From the NCBI GenBank assembly GCA_013368325.1, contig JAACJK010000169.1:604403-668402 (forward strand): 64,000 nt of DNA. Direction: 5' to 3'. Made by a program: the position numbers and the translations under genes. The notes under the pieces are model-generated. The model had not been told where the DNA came from. It searched no databases and saw only the letters and a list, made by a program, of their open reading frames with translations. This stretch comes from Ephemerocybe angulata (taxonomy: Eukaryota; Basidiomycota; Agaricomycetes; Agaricales; Psathyrellaceae). Numbering within the stretch: position 1 is the stretch's first letter; every line of letters begins with the position of its first letter. Of this stretch, positions 45,436 to 56,351 are shown piece after piece.

Positions 45436-47860
45436 CCGCCCACCAATGTCTGTGTAGAGATTACTCCCAGATTTCAGAATGTGTTTCTTGCGTAACGAGT
45501 GTTTATCCATCCTGTGGTTCTACAGCCATTCCCACCGCGCATACCTCGCCAGTCGGTTCCCTGCATCACGAGTGGCTCTGGTGGATGATTGCAGGTGTCC
45601 CGCTGCCCGAAAGCAACCATTGTATCGGCAGACATCGCACCGCCCAAATCACCTCTGCATTGCTTCAGTAGGAGGTGGTCATCCGACGAGTGCTTCTGGA
45701 AGCAAGGTACGCGCGAAATCTGACTTGCATTTCCTGTGGAGGCATCGGTGTTATCGCAGGTGGGTCCGCCACCCCGAAACAGTGCGCCAGTGTTGACCGT
45801 CCATCCATTCCTTCTACAGACAACGCACGGCCCAAACCAGTCCTGCAATGCTTCAGTAAGCGGTGGTCATCCAACGAGTGCTTCTGGAAGCAAAGAACGA
45901 TCGAAATGTGACCTACATTTCCTCTGGAGGCATCGGTATTATCGCAGGTGGGTCCGGAGCCCCGAAACAGTGCGCCAGGGTTGACCGTCCATCCATTCCT
46001 TCTACAGACATCGCACCACCAAAATCACCTCTTCATTGCTTCAGTAAGAGGTGGTCATCCACCGAGAGCTTCTGGAATCAAAGGACGGGCGAAATGTGAG
46101 GTGCATTTCCTCTGGAGGCATCGGTATTAAGGTCCCGTCCTTTCCTTCTACAGACATCGCACCGCCCAAATCACCTCTGCATTACTTCAGTAAGCGGTGG
46201 TCATCCAACGAGTGCTTCTAGAAGCAAAGGACGGGCGAAATGTGACCTGCATTTCCTCTGGAGGCATCGGTATTAAGGTCACGTCCCTTGCTTCTACAGA
46301 CATCGCACCGCCCAAACCACCTCTGCATTGCTTCAGTAAACGGTGGTCGTCCGACGAGTGCTTCTGGAGGCGAAGAACGGGCGAAATGTGACCTACATTT
46401 CCTCTGGAGGCATCGGTATTATCGCAGGTGGGTCCGCCGCCCCGAACCAGTGCGCCAGTGTTAATCCTCCTTCCATTGCTTCTACAGACATCGCACCGCC
46501 CAAACCACCTCTGCATTGTTTCAGTAAGCGATGGTCATCCAACGAGTGCTTCTGGAAGCAAAGGACGGGCGAAATGTGACCTGCATTTCCTCTGGAGGCA
46601 TCGGTATTAAGGTCCCGTCCCTTGCTTCTACAGACATCGCACCGCCCAAACCACCTCTGCATTGCTTCAGTAAGCGGTGGTCGTCCGACGAGTGCTTCTG
46701 GAGGCGAAGAACGGGCGAAATGTGACCTACATTTCCTTTGGAGGCATCGGTATTATCGCAGGTGGGTCCGCCGCCCCGAAACAGTGCGCCAGTGTTAACC
46801 CTCCTTCCATTGCTTCTACAGACATCGCACCGCCCAAACCACCTCTGCATTGTTTCAGTAAGCGGTGGTCATCCAACGAGAGCTTCTGGAATCAAAGGAC
46901 GGGCGAAATGTGACGTGCATTTCCTCTGGAGGCATCGGTATTAACCGTTGTTCCTAGAGACATTGTACAACCCAAACCACCCTTGCGATGCTTCTGAAAG
47001 CACCGCCCGGCCGCAACGCACGGCCCAAACCAGGCCTGCAATGCTTCGGTAAGGGGCGGTCACCCGACGAGGAGTTCTGGAAGCAACCCACCGACGAAAT
47101 GTGACCTGCGTTTGTTCTGGAGGCATCGGTATTGTCGCAGGTGGGTCCGCCGCTCCGAAACAGTGCGCCAGTGGTGACCCTCCTTCCATTGCTTCTACAG
47201 ACATCGCACCGCCCAAATCAACTCTGCATTGCTTCAGTAAAAGGTGGTCATCCAACGAGACGTTCTGGAAGCAATGCGCTGACGAAAAGCGACATGTGTT
47301 TCCTCTGGAGGCGTCGATGATTGCAGTGTACACCGCCTGGCCGTTGCTTCAGCAGACAGTGCACGGCCCAAACCAATCCTGCGATGCTTCGGTAAGGGGC
47401 GGTTACCCAACGAGACGTTCTGGAAGCAACCCACCAACGAAATGTGACTTGCGATTCCTCTGGAGGCATCGATAATTACCGCAGGTGGGTTGGCCGCCCC
47501 AGAACAGTGTGCCAGTGAACCGTTGTTTCTAGAGACATTGTGCCACTCAAACCGCCCATGCAATGCTTCTGTAAGAGTTGTTAATCCGACGAAAGGTTCT
47601 GGAAGCAACTTTCCGATGAAATGTGGCCTGCGTTTGCTCTGGAGGCATTGATTAATACCACAGGTGGGACGGCCGCCCCGAAACAGTGTGCCACTGCTGA
47701 CCACACAACCGTTGTTCCTACAGACATCGTACTACACAAACCACTGCTGCAATGCTTCTCTAAGAGGCGGGCGCTTGCTTTTGTATCAACTAGTCATGCA
47801 TTTGTATGGCTGGTTCTGTCCAATGTTTCTGTAGACATTGGAATCCTTATTATTATCTGA
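45436..47860. repeat. Left subterminal array of near-palindromic repeats
   Basis: The segment around TGCATTGCTTCAGTAAG recurs about thirteen times over 2.1 kb, at spacings that alternate between about 146 and 185-192 bp. Within each unit four short near-palindromes follow one another roughly every 35 bp: GCTTCTACAGACATCG, TTGCTTCAGTAAGC, GCTTCTGGAAGC and CCTCTGGAGG. The longer unit type carries an extra segment with CGCAGGTGGGTCCGCC. Copies diverge towards the inner edge. The open frames seen here change strand and frame with the repeats and are not genes. These are likely binding sites for the element's transposase, by analogy with other large DNA transposons. Confidence 0.85.
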
Positions 47861-48073
47861 CTTTCAGCTCACGGGTCTGTGTACCGTTCTGTGCTGACCC
47901 CTTCCGTGTCACGGAGACCCGCCGACAAATGTCGTGTGCCTCGTCGAGCATCGCCGAGAGGGGCTGCCAGATGGGGCGTGGGAAACCTTGAATTGCACCC
48001 ATTGTACGCGCGACACTTCCCGTCTCCCTCCCACTTCACTCCCTACGTTTCACTCCTACCTGTCCCATCCCCG

Positions 48074-49176
48074 ATGCGCATCCGAAGGCTCGTTCAGCGT
48101 TATCCGTACCGGGAGGAGCTGGAGTGGTGCAGCTTCTGTAACAAGCGACATAGTAAGTCTCCCGATAGGTCTGATTCAGTCGTATTCATGACCGCCTTCT
48201 GTCAGCGTCTGACAAGGACGCACCAATACTTCGCCTTCCTCTCGATCTCTCCCTCTTCATCGTCTCCTTGCTCCCTTTCTCTGACCGTCGCTCCCTACAC
48301 GACTCGTGCCTTCACATGGAGAAGTTGGTAGCCACCCCGGTCACTACACGCGTGCGCAACACCCTCCGGACCTTTGGGCTCGATCCCGCTCCCTTTCTCG
48401 AGTCCATGCAGTACTACGGGGCTGTGATCGGAGGCATGGCGGCTCTTCGAATCTTTGCCGAGGAAGTCCCAATGCCTCGCGTCCTGGAGGTGTATACACA
48501 GACGAGCACCGACTCCCACCCGGACTTGGGTGCCCCACACCAACAGGTTTACGACGACAACGATGCATCGGATGATCGGGGAAATGGCTACCGCCTTGTC
48601 GACACGCTCCTCCACACGTATGAGAAATGTACGGTGCTGGGATACCGCCACTACGGATACGGAGACAACATCGTCAAGATCTTCCGCATGGTCAATACGA
48701 CGCTCGACCGAGAGATTCTATTCATACAATGTCGTGTCCCCCCTATTGCGTTAATCACCGAAGCCCCAACAACCGCCCTCATGAATTTCATCACCTCCAA
48801 CGACGCGGTTTGCCTTTATCCCGAACTCACCGAGGCTCGCAAGGGGCTTTTCACCATCGTCATCCCTGAAGACGGCTCATCAACGTTCGACATCCCCGTG
48901 TTTGATAGGCTCGTTGGCCACGGTTTTACCATGTTCGAAAACGCAACGCGCGCGATTGGACGTCACCTTTGCCCAATGAACCCCTCCTGCCCCGCACTCT
49001 CCAGGGCGTATCCCGACCTCCTGATGTACTCCGTCCACTTCACCGACGCTGGAAGCTACGGTTCTCGCATTCCTTCGATAACGTGGAACTTAAACGTCCC
49101 TTCGTCATGTGGTTCGTCTGAAAGGATACAAACCGGTGTGTACTTATATTTTACCGTCAAGTGGACACGAAGCTGA
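48074..49176 (+). CDS. Nucleotidyltransferase-fold-like protein of the mushroom type (cargo gene)
   Basis: Exons 48074..48152 and 48206..49176 give 349 residues. The 53-nt phase-1 intron has GTAAGT and CAG ends. The N-terminal part has CSFCNKRH. After TFGLDPAPFLESMQYY comes GAVIGGMAALRIF, which matches the G-S/G-x-AL motif of a nucleotidyltransferase-like family often found in Agaricomycetes. Later blocks (VKIFRMVNTTLDREILFIQC, TTALMNFITSNDAVCLYPEL, EARKGLFT) also match my memory of that family. The usual DLDIYV metal-binding motif is replaced here by VLEVYTQ, with only one acidic residue, so catalysis is doubtful. The last 25 residues are uncertain because a further intron is possible. Confidence 0.65.
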
Positions 49177-49372
49177 TATCAAGCAGTGGTTGGGCCCGGC
49201 AAGTGGCCGAAGGAACTCAGAGGTTGATAGCATGTACCATACGTCGAATCTACTCTTTTGTATCGCCACGTTTGTCTCAAATCTCAGATCTCTTAGTGTT
49301 TGTCGCGCACAGTGAAAGAAAGGCAGATAAAATTCGAGAGACGCAGAAAGAAAACAAAGATCGGTAGATAAA

Positions 49373-52300
49373 TTACGAGCCCAAGTCCATCTCCTCGTCG
49401 CCCATGTCCACGTCCTCGGCTTCCGAAAGGGATAGGTCCGCAAAGCTCCTGTGACCCGAAGGTCCCGGGGTGGGAAGATCGTCAATCTCGACGTACTGGG
49501 GCTTCTGTCGTTGCTTGGGCTGAGGGGTGGGAGGAGCGGGGGAGGGGAGAGTCAGGCCATGGTAAGAGTACCAGTTGAGAAGCGCTTCGGGGGCATTGGA
49601 CGTATCCCTTCGGACGCCGTTCCTGTCAAACAGGTACAAGTCGTCGACCCTAATCCTCAAGGCCCGGAAGATATGGTTGAAGTGACCCCGGTGCCTAGGG
49701 TCTGGAGAAACGCCGAAGTATTCCATTGCGCCGGTCGAGGGGGAGACAAGCATGGGGCTGCTCTTCCACAGGTAGAAGTCGAGGAGACACGTCTCCAACT
49801 CGCACCCACAGTGCAAGTAGTATGCTTCACCTATCTTGCGGAAGAAGGTGAGCAGTTCGGCTTCGCCCATGCCGCTGACGACTGGCGGGACCTTGTGCGG
49901 GTTGTCGTTATGCGATGGCAGCCTCTTGATTACAAGACTTTTGGCTGGCCCTGGAACCTTGGCGACCGACGAAGGAAGGGCGGTCGTTGTCTGCGATGGA
50001 CTGAAGGGAACACCGGTGACCTTCTTGTCGAACTTAGGCTTCCTAACCGTCCCTTTCAGCTCCCTGCTGTCCTGGTCGTTGACGAGGCACTGGTGATCGA
50101 GGACGCTGTGATACGCGCACTTTGTCTGACCGGTGCCGTTGTCCAAGAGAAACATAGACATGGCCAGGATGCGAGATGTCGTGGCAGACTCCGGCAGGTA
50201 CTCCTGGACCTTCCGGGCCTTGCTACGGATCCGACCAGATAGCATGAGATTGTGAGTGATGAAGTTGTGCATAGAATTCTCGCCGGCCACTGTGAGGAAG
50301 GACATTGTCAATAACTCTTTTTTTGGACGAAGCGTGGACGGACAAACTCACGTGCAAATTTATTGTCCTCCTCCGCGAGCTCCGCCTTCGTAAGGATCTG
50401 AGGCACCGACTCAGGTTCTGATCCCTCGCGAAGTAATTGGAAATCGGCGTCATCGATCAACCGCATGCCCTCGTCCTCTGGCTTCATTTTCGATTTTCCC
50501 TTGCCTTTTGCACCGGCCTTGGGCCCCGTTCGTTTGGCGCCTAGAGAAGAAGGTTCGTATTAGCCGTCAAGGTACAACTGAGATGCACATAACTTCAGAA
50601 CACGTAGGACATTGTCAATAACTCTTTTTTTGGACGAAGCGTGGACGGACAAACTCACGTGCAAATTTATTGTCCTCCTCCGCGAGCTCCGCCTTCGTAA
50701 GGATCTGAGGCACCGACTCAGGTTCTGATCCCTCGCGAAGTAATTGGAAATCGGCGTCATCGATCAACCGCATGCCCTCGTCCTCTGGCTTCATTTTCGA
50801 TTTTCCCTTGCCTTTTGCACCGGCCTTGGGCCCCGTTCGTTTGGCGCCTAGAGAAGAAGGTTCGTATTAGCCGTCAAGGTACAACTGAGATGCACATAAC
50901 TTCAGAACACGTACGTTTTACGGTGGGCTTCACAGGCCCTGGGGTATCGGAGTCACTCGAGATCACAATGACCTCCAAGTCAGCATCCGGCTTTCGCTTG
51001 TTTGAACCTTTAGGAGGGAGACGATCGGCAGCCTCCACCTTGGGCTTGATATGTACTATGAATTTTGTATGATCGTGAGTTCCAATTGAATGAACAGTGT
51101 TTACGGATCCGGAGGCGTACCTTGCTGGGCTGTAGCGATGGGCGGCGCGCCACTCGCGGGAGGAGGAAGAGCGGCCTCCTGTGCCTCGGGTTTGACAGGC
51201 TGCATAGGATCTTGGGACAACGTCAGCTCTTACTCAGAGAAATGGTGTGTAGAGAGATGGACACATACCTTGTTGGGCTGGACGTACGGGCACGGGGCGT
51301 TCAGGGAGAGGAACGGCAACCTCCTGTGCCTCTGGCTTCACACGAGTCAAAGGAGCTTGAATGTACGTTAGCTCATATTGTAGTCATGAACGGGTATCAC
51401 ACGAACCTTGACCGACTGGGGGAACAAAGGAAGATGCAGGAGGAAGTACAACCTCCTGTGCCTCAGGCTTGATGACACCAGTTGTGGTGGGAACGACATT
51501 TGGAGTAAGAGGTGCGGAGGTCTCGGTGACAGGGGGAAGCGCCGCATCAACTACTCCAACAGGCGCAGCGGTCGGAGCGGTCGGCGGGATGACGGCCTCT
51601 ACAACGTTAGCGGGCACAGGGACCGGAGGAACGACCGCGTTGATGACTGGAGGAGAAGCGGGATCGACGACTTCAGAGGGAGCAGTGACCTCGTTGACTG
51701 GAGGAGAAGCGGGATCGACGACCTCAGAGGGAGCAGTGACCTCGTTGACTGGAGGAGAAGCGGGATCCACCACTCGAGAGGGCGCAGTGACCTCGTTGAC
51801 CGGAGGGGTGGCGGTGGCCTCTTCGACCGGCGGAACTGCAGTGTTGACGGCTCCAGGAGGTGCAGTGGGCTCGCTGACCGGAGGGAGAGCCGCAGAGGTC
51901 TCGTTGACGGGGGGAGGAGTAGAGCCGACGCCTCCGGCTTCAGGGAGCGCAGTGGCTTGGTTGAGCGAGGGGGGAGAGGCGGAACTGACGACCTCAGAAG
52001 TCGCAGTCGCCTCGTTGTCCGGGTGGCGGTCAGTGTTGACGGGGGGAGGAGTGGAGCTGACTCCTCCGGCTTGAGGGGGCGCAGCGGCTTGGTTGAGCGA
52101 GGAAGGAGCCGCGGACTCGGAGTCCTCTGGCACAGGAGATAGAGATGAACCTCTCTCCTCAGACCTCACTTGCGCCATGGCGCCTTCAATACCAGCCAAC
52201 CGTTGTTTCATGATGTTGACCTTCCTCGAAATGTGCGAATAGGTCAACTTCTGCGATCGAGCGAAGTCCCTCCTTTTTTCCAAGTCTTCAAGTTCTCCCG

Positions 52301-52432
52301 TGGAGAACTTGAACGCTGCTTCAAGGGACGCTGTCAAGACCATTTAGTTACATGCGCGTCGTCGCGAGTGCCCTACACACCAATTTTTTCAGAGTAGGGG
52401 AGGAGCCGATTGCTCTCTAGGAAGGCGTCCAT
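49373..52432 (-). CDS. Unknown large cargo protein with a duplicated exon and 17-residue repeats
   Basis: Exons 52381..52432, 51407..52330, 51269..51355, 51121..51210, 50915..51055, 50659..50847, 50352..50540 and 49373..50289 sum to 2,589 nt, giving 862 residues. The 5' end is uncertain because coding-like sequence continues upstream. Parts in order are a helical segment (FARSQKLTYSHISRKVNIMKQ), a Pro/Ala/Val-rich region with a 17-residue repeat (VNEVTAPSEVVDPASPP) and small exons each carrying a KPEAQE motif. Then come two identical 63-residue modules encoded by duplicated exons, and a globular end (YYLHCGCELETCLLDFYLWK, then FNHIFRALRIRVDDLYLFD). I do not know the family. All internal introns are phase 1, so exons can be duplicated without breaking the frame. 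Confidence 0.65.
50303..50916. repeat. Exact 307-bp tandem duplication containing one exon
   Basis: Copies at 50303..50609 and 50610..50916, apparently identical. Each holds the 189-nt exon and the flanking intron parts of the 49.4-52.4 kb gene. Confidence 0.9.
51650..51803. repeat. 51-bp tandem repeat, three copies
   Basis: GGAGAAGCGGGATC recurs at a 51-bp period and encodes 17-residue repeats in the minus-strand gene. The third copy is slightly diverged. Confidence 0.85.
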
Positions 52433-52710
52433 GACAGCTGTACGCGCTGTAAGTATCGGACCCTGAATACACCTCGAAAGCACACACCTTGAGCGGACGT
52501 TGGTTGAGCGGACATTCTGGGTATTCAATGCTTTCAGAGAGTCGGTTTCACGTCTGAGTGGGAGTGTAGACAAAGGATGGGGGCAGGAACGTCCATTTGG
52601 GGTCGTTTACTATCCGTGAAAAGGTCCAAGGGGCACGGCCGGCCGATGAGAGCATATGGAAGGGAGGAGACACGAGTGCGCGCAACACGCGTCCATTCAT
52701 GAGGCGAACA

Positions 52711-52868
52711 AGACATCTTGACGATTGGATGCGCGTCCGATGGCGGTCGTTGATACCAGCTGATACCAGGAGCCCGGAGGAGACATGCATGCTCGCGACA
52801 CGCATGCAATCTTAAGCTAAGTAGACATCTTGACGATTGTATGCGCGTCCGATGGCTGTGGTTGATAC
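52711..52868. repeat. 46-bp direct repeat, 112 bp apart
   Basis: Copies at 52711..52756 and 52823..52868 (AGACATCTTGACGATTG, then ATGCGCGTCCGATGGC) differ at a few bases. They lie upstream of the 52.4-kb start codon and may be duplicated 5' exon or promoter sequence. Confidence 0.85.
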
Positions 52869-53356
52869 GACCCATCTTGCTCATCGACTGTAAAAACGCT
52901 GTGGTAGGCCTTTAATGCTCTGTACAACGGAAATAGAAGAGAGATATACTGGCTGTGTACCTTGTGGCATGAGACGAATCCAAGTGGGTTGAACTTGGCC
53001 TTTCACTTCGACATAGATGATTCAGATAGGGCAGCCTGATGCCGTCGCGTCGCGGTTCATTTTACCACCACATGACCGTGTAGATTCTCATCAGTGATCT
53101 TCGCGAAGTTGATCCCTGTGTATCATTATGGACGGGCGCCAACTGCTCCGCGCTTGGGGTTAAAAAATAAAAAAGATCATATGGTAACAGACTTGAAAAA
53201 AATCATATGCCCAACCAGGCCCAACCCTGAGCATTGAGCGATTCTCGGGGTCAAGGCCACCGTTCCAGAACCCAGGTATTTGGGCCCCAAAACCCCCATC
53301 GAAACCATGTCCATGAGTGCGCGGTATGTATATGGGAACTCGATGCTATTCTTAAT

Positions 53357-54304
53357 CTACTCCTGAAACTCAGTGGCCTCAGCCTCGTGCTCGTCTTCGC
53401 TAATTTTGGCCTCCAGGCCGACACTCTCCTCGTTCGCTTGGCTTGAGATCCGTCCCAGCACGCTAACCCCCGTTTCACTACTGCCATCGCTATCATACTC
53501 ATCCTCTGACGAATCTAATGCCTCTGGGAATGGGTCATTTAAATCAGGATCTATTCCAAAAGCCGCCAGACCAAAAGGACTGTGTGGGGAGTGTGATGAG
53601 GTGGTGGTAAATAACGAACAGTAGATACACGTACTCGTCAACAGCAGATGAAGTCCCAGACCTTCCATCTATTCCAAAAGCCGCCACACCAAAAGGACTG
53701 TGTGGGGAGTGTGATGAGGTGGTGGTAAATAACGAACAGTAGATACACGTACTCGTCATCAGCAGATAAAGTACTGCGACCCTTCCCAGACCTTCCAGCT
53801 TGACTGGCTCTAACATGAAACGTATCAGGCAGGCACATATATCGAGAAAGAAAAGGGAATACGCACTTGGCTACTGCAGACGTGTTGCTCTTCCTGGGCG
53901 AAGATCTATCACCCAACGAGGGATAAGCTGGAACTGTACCGATGGGCACGTAACGACGGCCAAGCGTGTGTCTCCCTGACGGACTCTTGATGATAACGAG
54001 GTCTTCCTCTAAGCCTGCATCCCTTAGCTCCTTCCCCCGAGCCACAGATCTACACAGGATGCGGGAAAAATCAGGCTACAGTCCTTCTCGCAGTGCAGTG
54101 ACTTACTCCTTATACTGCTCCGACATCTTCTTGGGCCTGCGGCCTACGTGGTCCCCCTGAGCTTTACGTTTTTGCGCTGACCTACAGCACTATTCGCATT
54201 ATTAGGAGTAGCTGCTGTGATACTTGGAAGACTTACACAGGGAGGAGAGGAAGCTCTCGAGATGGCAAAACCTGGGATGCATCTGCTGATGTGGGGTTGC
54301 TCAT
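53357..54304 (-). CDS. Unknown small cargo protein with a tandemly duplicated exon
   Basis: Exons 54237..54304, 54107..54181, 53867..54049, 53753..53809, 53635..53697 and 53357..53579 sum to 669 nt, giving 222 residues. The N-terminal part is basic (SAQKRKAQGDHVGRRPKK). The middle has LVIIKSPSGRHTLGRRYVPI. Exons 5 and 6 both begin DPFG-x-AAFGID, because a 118-bp segment covering an intron and the start of the exon is duplicated. The C-terminus is acidic (SSEDEYDSDGSSE). Both duplicated introns keep functional-looking GTACGT and CACAG ends in the same phase. No known domain is seen. The charged layout suggests a nuclear or chromatin-binding protein, by inference only. Confidence 0.65.
53546..53790. 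repeat. 118-bp tandem duplication across an exon border
   Basis: The segment from ATTCCAAAAGCCGCC to CTCGTC-x-x-CAGCAGAT occurs twice at an offset of 118 bp, with a few differences. It encloses the last intron and part of the last exons of the 53.4-54.3 kb gene. Confidence 0.85.
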
Positions 54305-54399
54305 GGTATTGTCGATGGTGGTGTCGATGAAAGAGTGTGCAAGGTCACGGGGAGAATGCATGATAGATCAGATTCCGCCGGAGGTTGATGTGATCCGTC

Positions 54400-55260
54400 A
54401 TGGCATATGCCGTTACGGAGCTTTGTTGCGCGCCTCTGCGATATTTGTGAGCGCCTCTTGACGTTCCCGCCCTATCACACACAGCCCTTTGTAGGATTTC
54501 GAAGATATTATGTATCTCAGTGATTTAGACCAGCAAAAACTATACTCAGATAATTCTCCAGTAAGCCTCGCGCCATCCTCTAGCGATAGCGAGTACATTA
54601 GGCAGTGAGTACGTGCGTGAAGCGACGTACAAAGTACTTTCATCTCTTGACACCTTCCACGCCACTATAAATTCAGTGAGACTCGCAGGGTAGTCTAAAG
54701 CTAGGCTCACACCTTCCTTTTGTGACAGCAGGGACATCAGGCAGCCAGTGCGCGCCCCCTTGTGCGCGAAGTACAATGTGCGTTCATATGCGACGTACGA
54801 GCACTCATTTTCCGCCAGTATTCTACAGTTCAGTAAGATTGATCTGCAAGAAGTTTAACGAGCAGTGTCTGACAGTGAAAGGGTGCGTACCTCATTCTAC
54901 TGTTGCTAAATCCGAGCTGGCAAGGTGCGACTTGACGCCCTTCCTTTGTCACTTGGTTTAGTATGATATATGTTTATATATGTCTAGATTTTTTCATAGC
55001 ATGTACTGTGTGCTATTCATTTATTATTCTACGTACATACTTTTACTTTAAATGTATTGAGCGAGCCTGGAGAGCATGAACAGTCTTGATGGTGGAGTAA
55101 ACGTGAGACGAAACGCGCAAGTCAGACGCGGAACTGTGAATCCTTACCGGTTTCGACTTTAGCAACAACCATCAAGCTCACCCCACCCCCACTCGAGTAC
55201 GGGTCGTCCAGACTGCGCACTCACTACAGCTGGTATAGTAAATTCTAGTATAGCTGAAAT
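54400..55260. other. Stretch with degenerate repeated segments, possible lost exons
   Basis: Three similar segments start near 54,553, 54,668 and 54,831. Each has a CAGT-A/G-AG start and a GACAG/GATAG-GA core, and the first two also share CAT-x-AGGCAG. On the plus strand they resemble repeated small exons, but stop codons and missing splice partners prevent a gene model. Confidence 0.35.
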
Positions 55261-55391
55261 GGGGCGCCCTGTTCTCTATAAAACGGAGGAGGAGAAAAGG
55301 CCGCTGCATGCGAACGAAGCAGGAAGTACTATGAACGGTTAGGGCCCGGCATCCTTGTACCACTTACGCCGTCCAACTGACTTTATTGCAG

Positions 55392-56130
55392 ATTCCGGGA
55401 GAACATCTCCATTTCCAGGAAGCAGAAATATGCAGCCAAAAGGCGTAACGATCCTTCGAAGCATGAGAAAGTAAAAGTTGTTAAATCTGACGAGGAGCGC
55501 AAGTACGACAATCGTCAGAAAAGCAATCGGTCATATCAGCGGTGCGTACTTCATTGATTGTATACATGGATGCGCTCTCAAAAATGGGTGTACATTTCTA
55601 GAAGGAAATCTGCCCCAAAGAATGAAGGCAGTAGTAGCAAACAATCGAAACCGGCGAGTGATTTAAGGTGTGTTAAACGAGCGACAAATGCCATTCCATA
55701 CCTCATAGGAACTGTGTTTCTTAGCACTGCAGTGGTTAGCCGCCGGCCTCCGAGGGACATCTGGGAAGGGCATACCAAATTTCTCCTCACATCCTACAAG
55801 GACATGCTGGAAAATAGGTCGCTTCGCGAGTTCCTGGAGGATATTTCAGCTCGGTACATCGAGAGTGGTGTGGTCGAGGACCTTGTATTGGTCTTGCCGC
55901 GCCTAATCCGGCTTCGAGAAGGTGTTTACGCCCATGAGCAAGATATCTCATTGGAGGTGGGAGCAGCAGCTCAACTTGGTGAGCTCGAAGCGCTGGGTGC
56001 CAAAATAGACCAAGCTGTGGAGATGATTCAGGACTTGGAGGACATGGCCAGGTTCCGTGGGCACGACGAATTTATTGATTTGTATAGCGAGGGTGACCTG
56101 TACTATCAGAGATCACATTTGTTAGATTGA
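55392..56130 (+). pseudogene. Basic-region cargo gene, 5' part frameshifted or missing
   Basis: Exons 55392..55541, 55602..55667 and 55725..56130 read as one frame. They encode a basic segment (ISISRKQKYAAKRRNDPSKH, then DEERKYDNRQKSN) followed by a helical C-terminal part (SRRPPRDIWEGHTKFLL, then LGELEALGAKIDQAVEMI). The exon that should precede it (about 55,278-55,337) carries KTEEEKR in one frame and ERSRKYYER in another, so a one-base shift separates them. No start codon in frame could be found. I therefore call it a damaged or incompletely read gene. The basic part resembles repeated basic segments in mushroom DNA-binding-like proteins, but the role is unknown. Confidence 0.5.
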
Positions 56131-56351
56131 ATGGCATGCAAGTTGACATCCAAGGGATGTTATACTCCTTCTCTTTCTGTTGAACTCCGTTCTGAGCTAC
56201 CAGGAAGGTATTAACTGACGTCGAGCGTGACTTTATCAATACGATACTTATGTGATTATAGACAGTAACTCAAATATCGAATGAAGGGCAAAGGATAAAA
56301 GATATCATTTCGATGGTGACAGGAAAAAGGTATTGAGGTAATGGAGGGTGG

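Noticed and set aside
45436..47860. CRISPR array or tandem coding repeats
   Set aside because: The setting is a fungal nuclear genome, unit lengths vary, repeats are imperfect and spacers are themselves repeated; open frames switch strand with each unit.
51408..52142. Long plus-strand Gly/Arg/Asp/Ser-rich and Gly/Ala/Thr-rich open frames
   Set aside because: They are antisense reflections of the 51-bp repeats of the minus-strand cargo gene.
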